Part shown: positions 9,974 through 17,334 of the stretch, in pieces
Numbering within the stretch: the first letter of the stretch is position 1
How the letters are laid out: each line of letters opens with the position of its first letter
Notes under the pieces: model-generated
The model's input: only the letters and a program-made list of their open reading frames with translations
What the model was told of the DNA's origin: nothing
The model's database searches: none
Source of the DNA: Gracilimonas sp.
GTDB taxonomy: Bacteria > Bacteroidota > Rhodothermia > Balneolales > Balneolaceae
Direction: 5' to 3'
Assembly: GCF_040218225.1 (NCBI RefSeq)
Contig: NZ_JAVJQO010000002.1
Span: 372,001-436,000 of the forward strand
DNA length: 64,000 nt
Made by a program: the position numbers and the translations under genes

Positions 9974-10010
9974 GCGAAGATCAGCTCAATCGAGTTCATC
10001 CGCGTTCCAT
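9974..10010. repeat. Right inverted repeat flanking the GxxExxY gene
   Basis: This is the inverted partner of 9469-9505: the outermost nine bases GCGTTCCAT (10002-10010) are a perfect reverse complement of the left arm and the remaining positions match partly. It ends 20 bases before the mtnA start and so forms its upstream region. Confidence 0.6.
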
Positions 10011-10030
10011 TTAAAAAGCCAAGATAAGTA

Positions 10031-11077
10031 ATGCAACAAAACTACCAATCAATTACCTGGCAAGACGATCACTTAGTAATCTTAGATCAAACGCAGCTTC
10101 CTCTGCGAGAAATCTATTCTGATGTAAATACCATCGGGCAGGTTTGGGATGCCATCAAAAAGTTAAAAGTACGTGGAGCACCAGCCATTGGCATTGCCGG
10201 AGCTTATGGTTTATATCTTGGCGTGAGGGATTTGGAATCAAAGAACTTCACCAGTTTTAATGTAGAGCTTAACCGCTGGATTGAGTATTTGAAATCGTCC
10301 CGTCCAACAGCCGTTAACCTAAGCTGGGCACTGGAGCGGATCAATCAAACGGTATATGCCAACAAGAATAAAGACCTGGAGGAGATTAAAGAAATCATCC
10401 TTAAAACGGCCAAAACCATTCATGATGAGGATAAACGAGTGTGCCGGAAGATAGGTGAAAACGGAGCAAAATTAGTTAAGAAAGGCTGGAATATCCTCAC
10501 ACATTGCAACACCGGTGGTTTGGCAACCGGAGCCTATGGAACCGCCTTCTCTGTTATTCTGCATGCCGATGATGACGATAAGGATATTCATGTTTGGGTT
10601 GATGAAACCCGCCCCCTCTTGCAGGGAGCTAGACTTACCGCATGGGAGCTAAAGCAAGCGGAAATTCCCTTCCACATGATCACCGATTCTATGGCAGGTT
10701 CGCTGATGAGACAAGGTAAAGTGGATATGGTTATAGTTGGGGCTGACCGCGTGACCGCCAACGGTGATACCGCCAATAAAATCGGAACCTATCCCCTCGC
10801 TGTTTTGGCTAAAGAAAATGAAGTGCCATTCTATGTGGCCCTTCCGCTTTCAACATTTGACCTGGAAACCGAAACCGGAGACGAAATTGAGATTGAAGAA
10901 CGGGAACCGGAGGAGGTAACGCATTTAGCCAAAACTCCCATCACCCCGAAAAAAACGGATGCTTATAATCCGGCTTTCGACGTCACCCCAAATAAGTATA
11001 TTACCGGTTTCATAACCGAGAAAGGTATTGTTGAGCCTGATTTTGAGAAGAATATTAAGAAGCTGTTTTCTGATTAG
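10031..11077 (+). CDS. mtnA: S-methyl-5-thioribose-1-phosphate isomerase
   Basis: This enzyme converts 5-methylthioribose-1-phosphate to the ribulose form in the methionine salvage pathway. The 348 residues fit the family. Seen: KVRGAPAIGIAGAYG (about 43-57), the catalytic Cys159 in THCNTGGLATG, the ETRPLLQGARLTAWE block, and the catalytic Asp239 in VGADRVTANGDTANKIGTY. Related regulatory eIF2B-like proteins lack this Cys/Asp pair, so a true isomerase is favoured. The gene overlaps by 23 bases, tail to tail, with a small membrane-protein gene on the other strand. No other salvage gene is in the window. Confidence 0.95.
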   Translation: MQQNYQSITWQDDHLVILDQTQLPLREIYSDVNTIGQVWDAIKKLKVRGAPAIGIAGAYGLYLGVRDLESKNFTSFNVELNRWIEYLKSSRPTAVNLSWALERINQTVYANKNKDLEEIKEIILKTAKTIHDEDKRVCRKIGENGAKLVKKGWNILTHCNTGGLATGAYGTAFSVILHADDDDKDIHVWVDETRPLLQGARLTAWELKQAEIPFHMITDSMAGSLMRQGKVDMVIVGADRVTANGDTANKIGTYPLAVLAKENEVPFYVALPLSTFDLETETGDEIEIEEREPEEVTHLAKTPITPKKTDAYNPAFDVTPNKYITGFITEKGIVEPDFEKNIKKLFSD

Positions 11078-11312
11078 ATGATTGCCGGGATTTATTCTCG
11101 CCTGCAACATCAGCGATTTCTTGTGCCTCTAAATCGTCTAACAATTCATCATCTTCCTCACGGTGAATATTATAAGTGACTGCTAAGGTACTGCCTAAAA
11201 TGATACCTACCCCAACCCAAAAATATAAGCCCGAGGACTGTGTAAGTCCTACTCCATAGCCTGCCAGACCTCCTATTAGAATTCCACAAATCCAGATGAT
11301 TGTATTCTTCAT
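11055..11312 (-). CDS. Small two-helix membrane protein, function unknown
   Basis: The 85-residue protein has two hydrophobic helices (about 4-24 and 30-47) separated by a short loop, then an acidic cytosolic tail (REEDDELLDDLEAQE). It faintly resembles AtpZ/AtpI-type two-helix proteins, but no ATP synthase gene is nearby and I would not assign that. Its 3' end overlaps mtnA by 23 bases in convergent orientation. The coding potential is supported by the amphipathic organisation rather than by a recognised family. Confidence 0.6.
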   Translation of the reverse strand: MKNTIIWICGILIGGLAGYGVGLTQSSGLYFWVGVGIILGSTLAVTYNIHREEDDELLDDLEAQEIADVAGENKSRQSSNQKTAS

Positions 11313-11376
11313 ATTCTCTGGTTTCTTACAACAGCGCTTTTTTGCGCATAACTAAGTTTAAAAAATTACTTTTGTT

Positions 11377-11769
11377 TTATACTAACTCAGATACTGTATC
11401 CGCAATTATCTGGTTATGCGAGCCATGCCACGTCACTTTTCCTTCTTTTATCACAAATAACTGGGGAGATTCATGCCGGATTCCAAGCTCATCGGCTATA
11501 TGCATTGAAAGTGGCCGCTGGCCAATCACATCTACAATATAATAGTCCGCCTGGTTTTGCTTTTCAGTTGAAATAGATTCCACGTTTTTCTGAGCAAAGT
11601 AGCAGGTAGCACATCTTGAGCTGTGTTTATAGATCACCTGAGTTTTTCTATTTGAGGTCTGCAGAATACCTGACAGCTCTTCTTCAGAATTAAGTTCATT
11701 CCATTTAAAACCTGGCTTCTGTTGATCTTCAGAACCAAATAAATTGCCGATTAAACTAAAAATGCTCAT
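11377..11769 (-). CDS. ytxJ: Bacilliredoxin-like protein, YtxJ/BrxC family (DUF2847)
   Basis: YtxJ-type proteins have a thioredoxin fold and in Firmicutes remove bacillithiol from proteins. The 130-residue product has the characteristic YKHSSRCATCYFAQ block, with C53 and C56, followed by YYIVDVIGQRPLSMHIADELGIRHESPQ with the cis-Pro, then KEGKVTWHGSHNQI. This fits a cytosolic enzyme; no signal peptide is present. It implies that the organism uses bacillithiol, which is an inference. It is divergent from the UPF0173 hydrolase gene with inverted repeats in the shared upstream region. Confidence 0.85.
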   Translation of the reverse strand: MSIFSLIGNLFGSEDQQKPGFKWNELNSEEELSGILQTSNRKTQVIYKHSSRCATCYFAQKNVESISTEKQNQADYYIVDVIGQRPLSMHIADELGIRHESPQLFVIKEGKVTWHGSHNQIIADTVSELV

Positions 11770-11800
11770 CTGTCCTTTTTTTATTACACTAAATATACAA

Positions 11801-11833
11801 GTATTTCAGCATTGAAATTAGCTCATGAAATAC
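11801..11833. promoter_or_regulatory. Inverted repeat in divergent ytxJ/UPF0173 promoter region
   Basis: GTATTTCA (11801-11808) and TGAAATAC (11826-11833) form a perfect 8-base inverted repeat with a 17-base spacer; a nested TTTCA...TGAAA pair lies inside. It is 31 bases upstream of the ytxJ start and about 100 bases upstream of the hydrolase start, a sensible place for an operator. Inference from position only. Confidence 0.4.
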
Positions 11834-11934
11834 TGATTGAGATCAATTTGAGAAACAACGAATCATTTTTGTCTGGTTTTCATTTACCTAAGTAGTTTAC
11901 GATAACAGATTTAACTTAACTAAATAAGGAGATC

Positions 11935-12639
11935 ATGAATACACAAGTTAAAGCACACTGGCTGGGGCATTCTGCCTTTAAGCTGGAGAGCCAAAGTGGA
12001 AAGATTATTTATATCGATCCTTTTCTGAAGAATAATCCCTCCACCCCGGAAGAACTCAAAGAAGTAAAAGAAGCCGATTATATTTTACTTACGCATGGAC
12101 ACGAAGACCACGTAGGCGATACGGTTGAAATTGCCAAGAATACCGGAGCCAAAGTTGTGGGTATTCTGGAGCTGATGGGACTTTTACAGGAAGAAGGTTT
12201 GCCGGAAGATCAGGCCATTGGCTTTAATAAAGGCGGAACCGTAGACTTTGATGATTTTTCCGTGACACTGGTTTCTGCCAATCACAGTTCTTCCTACAAA
12301 GGAAAATATGCAGGTGACCCCGGCGGACTTGTACTTTCATTCGAAGATGACATCTGTATTTACCATATGGGTGATACCAATATTTTCGCTGATCTCGAAC
12401 TCTATGGACAGCTTTACCGGCCTCATGTAGTTCTGGCCCCAATTGGTGATCACTTCACAATGGGACCTGAAGAAGCAGCCTATGCTGTAGAATTGATCGA
12501 AGCCAAAATGGCGGTGCCTATCCACTACAATACCTGGCCTCCTATTGAAGCAGATCCGGAAGAATTCAAAGAAATACTGGAAGACATCACCGAAACGGAA
12601 GTAGTAGTGCCTGATATAGGAGCGAATTTCCTGGGATGA
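11935..12639 (+). CDS. UPF0173 metal-dependent hydrolase (metallo-beta-lactamase fold)
   Basis: The 234-residue cytosolic protein has the fold's metal-binding signature LTHGHEDHVGD with H54, H56, D58 and H59, further ligands in SANHSSS and MGDTNIF, and the terminal HYNTWPPIEADP segment typical of UPF0173. The physiological substrate of this family is not known to me. A strong AAGGAG ribosome site (11926-11931) lies three bases before the ATG and fixes the start. A clear terminator follows 22 bases after the stop, so the gene is probably monocistronic. Confidence 0.93.
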   Translation: MNTQVKAHWLGHSAFKLESQSGKIIYIDPFLKNNPSTPEELKEVKEADYILLTHGHEDHVGDTVEIAKNTGAKVVGILELMGLLQEEGLPEDQAIGFNKGGTVDFDDFSVTLVSANHSSSYKGKYAGDPGGLVLSFEDDICIYHMGDTNIFADLELYGQLYRPHVVLAPIGDHFTMGPEEAAYAVELIEAKMAVPIHYNTWPPIEADPEEFKEILEDITETEVVVPDIGANFLG

Positions 12640-12660
12640 TATACTGAGTTTCCCCTCCCT

Positions 12661-12697
12661 AAGCCACAAATCTGAAAGATGGTTTGTGGCTTTTTTT
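12661..12697 (+). terminator. Rho-independent terminator after the UPF0173 gene
   Basis: AAGCCACAAA (12661-12670) pairs perfectly with TTTGTGGCTT (12683-12692) around a 12-base loop, and the stem runs into a stretch of seven T (12691-12697). It lies 22 bases after the stop codon. Confidence 0.93.
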
Positions 12698-12841
12698 GTT
12701 TGATAAATGGAAGATCTTTCATTCCCCGAAAATTTATTTGCATTATAATTCATTTTAAAAGAGATTAAGAGAAATCAATTACATGGAGGAAAACATATAG
12801 TCAGATCATAGCTACCACATCTTTAATTTATAGCTAACAGC

Positions 12842-13504
12842 ATGCGATCTGTACTATTCTTAACATTTTTTCTTTTCAATTTGAACCTCCAGCAAAGTTT
12901 TGCTCAACAGCCTTTCAGTATTGCGTTATTTCCTGGTTATCACATCAGCAACTCTAACGATGTAATTTCTTTCGGGGCAGCATCTAAAATCACATACATT
13001 TTTGGAAGTACTATATCTACCAGAAGTAATATAATGGGACTTCCAATGGAAGTTTCGGTCGGATATTCCTGGGGTAACTCAATAGTTCGTCCTTATAACA
13101 CCAAACCCGGAGGCTATTATATTCCATATAAATTTAACCTCAGGTACCAAACTATACCTGTTGAAGCATTGTACATTCACCGCCTGAATGAAAGGGTTGA
13201 ATTGATGACTGGTTTGAATATTTCAGGTCAATATCGAAAGCTCTTTCTTCAAGATGGCACTACCAAAAAAAATGAACATCTGTTTAGATTTGGTATTGGA
13301 TTAACTAGTAAAATTCAATCTATGCTCAAAGAATTTGAAAATGGAAAGGGAGCTATCTTCGTAAATCTGACTGCCCGGTGGACAGAATACCTTATTGATG
13401 ATGCAGACGACAGGAGTTTAAATGATTATAGACTCCGGCATGTAACCTTAACTCCGCAAATTGGATTTAGCTGGAATTTAGCTCAACAAGCTTCCCGAAA
13501 TTAA
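12842..13504 (+). CDS. Secreted outer-membrane-type protein, unknown
   Basis: A signal peptide of about 21 residues ending SFAQQ precedes a body of alternating hydrophobic/polar strands (for example FSIALFPGYHIS, MEVSVGYSWGNS, YKFNLRYQTIPVEALYIHR), ending in a strand VTLTPQIGFSWNLA. This is the look of an 8-10 strand outer-membrane barrel of about 200 residues, but the family is not one I can name. It has its own upstream gap of 150 bases after the terminator and is followed 36 bases later by an SDR gene that could be co-transcribed. Confidence 0.75.
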   Translation: MRSVLFLTFFLFNLNLQQSFAQQPFSIALFPGYHISNSNDVISFGAASKITYIFGSTISTRSNIMGLPMEVSVGYSWGNSIVRPYNTKPGGYYIPYKFNLRYQTIPVEALYIHRLNERVELMTGLNISGQYRKLFLQDGTTKKNEHLFRFGIGLTSKIQSMLKEFENGKGAIFVNLTARWTEYLIDDADDRSLNDYRLRHVTLTPQIGFSWNLAQQASRN

Positions 13505-13540
13505 TTACTTTAGCGAAAATTACTTCAACAATTATAATCT

Positions 13541-14524
13541 ATGAAAATACTCTTCATCGGCGGAACCGGAAACATCAGCACTTCTGTAAGTAAACTAGCT
13601 TTATCGAAAGGCGTGGATTTGTATTTGCTGAACCGGGGAAAAACAGAAGGCGAAATTCCCGGAGCCAAAACCATCACGGCCGACATCTACAATTTTGCGG
13701 AAGCCAATAAAGCCCTGAAAGACCACAGCTGGGATGTCGTCGTAAACTGGATTGCTTTCTCTCCTGAGCACATCGAAAATGATTTGAAGCTATTAGCCGG
13801 CAAAACCAAGCAATACATCTTTATCAGTTCAGCCTCTGTGTACCAAAAGCCTCCTACTCTACCGGTTATTACAGAGTCTACTCCGATTGTGAATCCATTC
13901 TGGCAATATTCGCGCGATAAAATAGCTTGTGAAGATGTATTGAATGATGCCTACCGGAAAAACGGATTTCCAATCACCATCGTCCGCCCATCCCATACCT
14001 ATGATACCATTATCCCTGTCGCCATTGGCGGAAGCTCTGAGTACACCATCATTGACCGGATGAAAAAAGGAAAGAAAGTAATTATTCATGGGGATGGTAC
14101 CTCGCTTTGGACGTTAACCCACTCCCGTGATTTTGCGAAAGGATTTGTGGGACTTCTGGGAAACCAAAGAGCCCTTGGACAAGCGGTGCATATCACTTCG
14201 GATGAAGTGCTTACCTGGAACCAAATTTATCAAACCGTTGCTGATGCCGCTGGGGTCGAACTAAATGCTGTTCACATTTCGTCCGAGTTTATCGGTAAAA
14301 TTTATCACGAGAAAAAAGATGGCTTACTGGGCGATAAATCCCATTGTGCCATTTTTGATAACTCAAAAATCAAATCACTGGTGCCCGATTATAATGCCAC
14401 CATTCCTTTCAGTGAAGGTATCAGAGAAACACTCAATTGGTTTGAAGAAAAACCTGAACGAATGATTGTAAATCCCGAAACGAATGCCATAATGGATAAA
14501 GTGATTGCAGCTTACGAAAGCTGA
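13541..14524 (+). CDS. NAD-dependent epimerase/dehydratase, SDR family
   Basis: An extended short-chain dehydrogenase/reductase of 327 residues. The nucleotide-binding glycine motif IGGTGNIS is at residues 6-13, the segment ISSASVYQK supplies the catalytic Ser and a tyrosine region, and QYSRDKIACE gives the Tyr-x-x-x-Lys-type pair (YSRDK). The later part includes RPSHTYD and a GTSLWTLTHSRDFAKGF segment seen in sugar-nucleotide or isoflavone-reductase-like enzymes. The substrate cannot be told from the sequence. No sugar pathway genes are nearby. Confidence 0.88.
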   Translation: MKILFIGGTGNISTSVSKLALSKGVDLYLLNRGKTEGEIPGAKTITADIYNFAEANKALKDHSWDVVVNWIAFSPEHIENDLKLLAGKTKQYIFISSASVYQKPPTLPVITESTPIVNPFWQYSRDKIACEDVLNDAYRKNGFPITIVRPSHTYDTIIPVAIGGSSEYTIIDRMKKGKKVIIHGDGTSLWTLTHSRDFAKGFVGLLGNQRALGQAVHITSDEVLTWNQIYQTVADAAGVELNAVHISSEFIGKIYHEKKDGLLGDKSHCAIFDNSKIKSLVPDYNATIPFSEGIRETLNWFEEKPERMIVNPETNAIMDKVIAAYES

Positions 14525-14691
14525 CACACTCATGGTATGGGTTGGGTTTAGTGCTTTACTCTTCATAAGCTTAATTATTTCTTCCCGAGCTTGTTACCAT
14601 ACTCCTTAAAAACACCCGTTCAATAACTCAATAAATTAGTACCTTAGGCCTAAAGCTGAATTTTCATCGCAAAACAAACGGGTACATCACA

Positions 14692-15012
14692 ATGAAATAC
14701 ACGACTGTTCACCTTGGGGATAATAAGATCGAGCTCTTCAATTCATTCCTCGGGAAAGAAACAATAAAAGTGAATGGAGAAGTAGTCTCTTCCATCTATT
14801 CTCTATTAGGGGCCGAGCATAGGTTCTCTATCCGGGAAGATGGTAAAGATGTTGAATGTTCTATTCAATTTGGGTTTGGCATGAATGGTGTGGTATTTGA
14901 CCTTTATAAAGATAAAACCCCGATTATTGAATCTGAGAAAAAAGGTTGTATGGGCTTGTTCATTGTATTCATTATTGTATTCAGCGTGATTTTTGTGCTG
15001 TCTCAGATCTAA
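14692..15012 (+). CDS. Small protein with C-terminal membrane anchor, unknown
   Basis: The 106-residue protein has a soluble, beta-rich first part (YTTVHLGDNKIELFNSFLG, FSIREDGKDVECSIQFGF) and a single strongly hydrophobic C-terminal helix after KKGCMG (about 85-104). No signal peptide, so it may be tail-anchored with the first part in the cytoplasm. I know no family for it. The following PorV-like gene begins 22 bases downstream and the two may be co-transcribed. Confidence 0.65.
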   Translation: MKYTTVHLGDNKIELFNSFLGKETIKVNGEVVSSIYSLLGAEHRFSIREDGKDVECSIQFGFGMNGVVFDLYKDKTPIIESEKKGCMGLFIVFIIVFSVIFVLSQI

Positions 15013-15034
15013 TTATTAAGTCAGGAAAAACGGT

Positions 15035-16168
15035 ATGAAGTTTAGCCTATTTTTTATTTTACTTCTGTATTTCAGTCATTTTAATGTGTTAGCCCAGGTT
15101 GCTGTAACGGCTGTACCTTTTCTTCAAGTTAATAACGATGCCCGAAGCATCGGACTTGCAGGATCAAACGTAGCCATGAATAATTTCCGAAATGGCATTC
15201 ACCTGAATCCAGCCACTTTTGGCAAAGCCAATACCCTTGAATTTTCAAGTCAGTTCGGCTATGATGGCCTTGGAACCCAGTGGCTACCAGCCTTTAATGC
15301 CGATGATTTAAAATTTTACACACCCCAGTTGATTGCCGGATTTGATAAGCTATCTATCGGTTTTCAGTACACTTATTTTGATTTAGGCAATCAGTTTCAA
15401 ACGGATCAGACTGGAAATATTGAAGATGTATTTCAACCATATGAACGAGCACATACAATCTCTGTTTCATATGACATTACTCCCCACTTTTCCGCAGGGA
15501 CAGGCATTAATTTTATAAGAAGCAGTCTTGTTACAGGCACCACTGTCGGTGGTCAGGAGGTTGAAGCAGCTTCCCAAACAACATGGGATCTTGGTCTTTA
15601 TGGGGAGTATCCATTTCAAACCGACTTTGCAGAATTCACCCCTTCCATTGGGTGGTCAATTACAGATATCGGAAACCCAATCAGATATGTGCCCACATCC
15701 CGGGCCGATCCACTTCCTATCACCATGCGGGGCGGACTTGGGTTCAAAGTCGATTTCACAGACAAACCTAATACGATGACCATATTGAGCATGTCGGGAT
15801 ATCTGAGTTTGAGCAAAACGATGGCACGTATCAAAGAAGATGGAAGCCCGATGAAACCATTGGAAGCTATCTTCAATTCCTGGGATGAGTATACCCGTTT
15901 CAATGGAATGGAATTTGTGACCCTTTCTTTAAAAGATCAGCTTATGCGGCACAGTGGACTGGAAATCACCTTTCTTGAAATTATCAGTGCTCGCTTTGGC
16001 CATTTTTATGAGCATCCTATGAATGGAGACCGAAACTATAATACCATTGGAGTTGGACTCCATTACAAATATTTCACTTTTGATTATGCCAGGCTCATTA
16101 CAGATGAAACAGATCATCCATTACAGAACACCCAGCATTTTCAGTTTTCTGTCAGTGTTCCTTTCTAA
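15035..16168 (+). CDS. PorV/PorQ-like outer-membrane barrel (T9SS-associated family)
   Basis: The 377-residue protein has a signal peptide ending VLAQ (about residue 21), followed by the family start VPFLQVNNDARSIGLAGSNVAM and HLNPATFG, which is how PorV/PorQ FadL-like barrels begin. Repeated beta strands follow to a C-terminal ...FSVSVPF with a terminal Phe, as expected for insertion by the BAM complex. PorV in other Bacteroidota shuttles T9SS cargo to the attachment complex. Three proteins with T9SS sorting tails are in this window, which fits. Whether it is PorV itself or one of the several paralogues such genomes carry is uncertain. Confidence 0.75.
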   Translation: MKFSLFFILLLYFSHFNVLAQVAVTAVPFLQVNNDARSIGLAGSNVAMNNFRNGIHLNPATFGKANTLEFSSQFGYDGLGTQWLPAFNADDLKFYTPQLIAGFDKLSIGFQYTYFDLGNQFQTDQTGNIEDVFQPYERAHTISVSYDITPHFSAGTGINFIRSSLVTGTTVGGQEVEAASQTTWDLGLYGEYPFQTDFAEFTPSIGWSITDIGNPIRYVPTSRADPLPITMRGGLGFKVDFTDKPNTMTILSMSGYLSLSKTMARIKEDGSPMKPLEAIFNSWDEYTRFNGMEFVTLSLKDQLMRHSGLEITFLEIISARFGHFYEHPMNGDRNYNTIGVGLHYKYFTFDYARLITDETDHPLQNTQHFQFSVSVPF

Positions 16169-16266
16169 TATCTGAGACCACATTAATATTTCTATCCGAA
16201 ACAAACCTTTCATCTGGGCGTAAGCCACACCGTCGAAAATAATCAAAACGGTTTTAATACACTCAG

Positions 16267-17322
16267 ATGAAAAATTTACGCTACTCCCTCCCGCTTTTCT
16301 TGATGGTTACAGCTCTTGTTTTTACTACAGCCTGTAACAATGGAAACGAAGAAAATCAAAATGGTGAAGATGAGAAACTGGTTATCCCGGTTGAAGTCAG
16401 TAATGTGAGCCGGGGTAATATTTCCGCTTACTATGCCAACACCGCCACTCTCGAAGCAGAACAAGAAGCTACTATTGTATCAAAGGTTCGTGGAATTGTC
16501 CGGGAAATTTATGTGGAAGAAGGTGAAGAGGTTAAAGCGGGGCAGGTTATTGCCAAAATTGAGGATGATCAATACCGTATTGAGGCAGCCCGTGCCAAAG
16601 CCACTCTTGACCGGCTCAAAAATGATTTCGACAGAAATAAGGAGCTGTATGAGAAGAACCTGATTGCCGCTGAAGCCTATCAGAATTCTCAATATGAATA
16701 TGAGTCTCAGAAGGCCGCTTATGAGCTTGCTCAATTGAATCTTGAGCATACATCTATAAAATCTCCGATTGGTGGTGTGATTTCAGAACGTTTTGTGAAA
16801 GTCGGGAATATGATCGGCACCGACCAACAGGTATATCGGGTAACAGACTTTAATCCTCTCCAGGCTATTCTGCATGTGCCTGAACATGAGATGGCAAAAA
16901 TCAGAAAGAACCAGCGCGCTGAATTAAGAGTTGATGCCCTTCCAAACCAAACCTTTGCCGGACATGTAGAACGTATCAGCCCGGTAGTTGATGCTTCAAC
17001 AGGAACTTTTAAAGTCACTGTGTATGTGGATGAAACCAAAGGCATGTTGCGACCCGGGATGTTTGGCCGTGTTAAAATTGTATACGACACCCGCGAAAAC
17101 ACCCGTATGATTCCTAAATCAGCGGTTATGTCTGAAGACCTTGCTCAAAGTGTTTATGTAATCAGAGACTCGCTCGCCTTCAAGAAAGCCATCAAAACAG
17201 GATATACCAACGGGGTGAATGTAGAGGTTATTGAAGGACTGGAAGACGGCGAAATGGTGGTTACCATTGGACAAGGAAGTCTTCAGGACAGCACCAAAGT
17301 AAATGTTATCTCCAATCTGTAA
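16267..17322 (+). CDS. RND efflux periplasmic adaptor (membrane fusion protein)
   Basis: This lipoprotein links an inner-membrane RND pump to an outer-membrane channel. The 351 residues start with a lipoprotein signal ending VFTTAC (Cys23), followed by the barrel/lipoyl halves: ATIVSKVRGIVREIYVEEGEEVKAGQVIAKI (about 65-100), an alpha-hairpin (about 105-165), the second lipoyl half IKSPIGGVISERFVKVG, and a beta-barrel domain with LRPGMFGRV. It is the first gene of an operon with two RND permeases, with a 12-base gap to the next. No TolC-type channel gene follows, so the channel is encoded elsewhere. Confidence 0.93.
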   Translation: MKNLRYSLPLFLMVTALVFTTACNNGNEENQNGEDEKLVIPVEVSNVSRGNISAYYANTATLEAEQEATIVSKVRGIVREIYVEEGEEVKAGQVIAKIEDDQYRIEAARAKATLDRLKNDFDRNKELYEKNLIAAEAYQNSQYEYESQKAAYELAQLNLEHTSIKSPIGGVISERFVKVGNMIGTDQQVYRVTDFNPLQAILHVPEHEMAKIRKNQRAELRVDALPNQTFAGHVERISPVVDASTGTFKVTVYVDETKGMLRPGMFGRVKIVYDTRENTRMIPKSAVMSEDLAQSVYVIRDSLAFKKAIKTGYTNGVNVEVIEGLEDGEMVVTIGQGSLQDSTKVNVISNL

Positions 17323-17334
17323 ACGGGCATTTCT

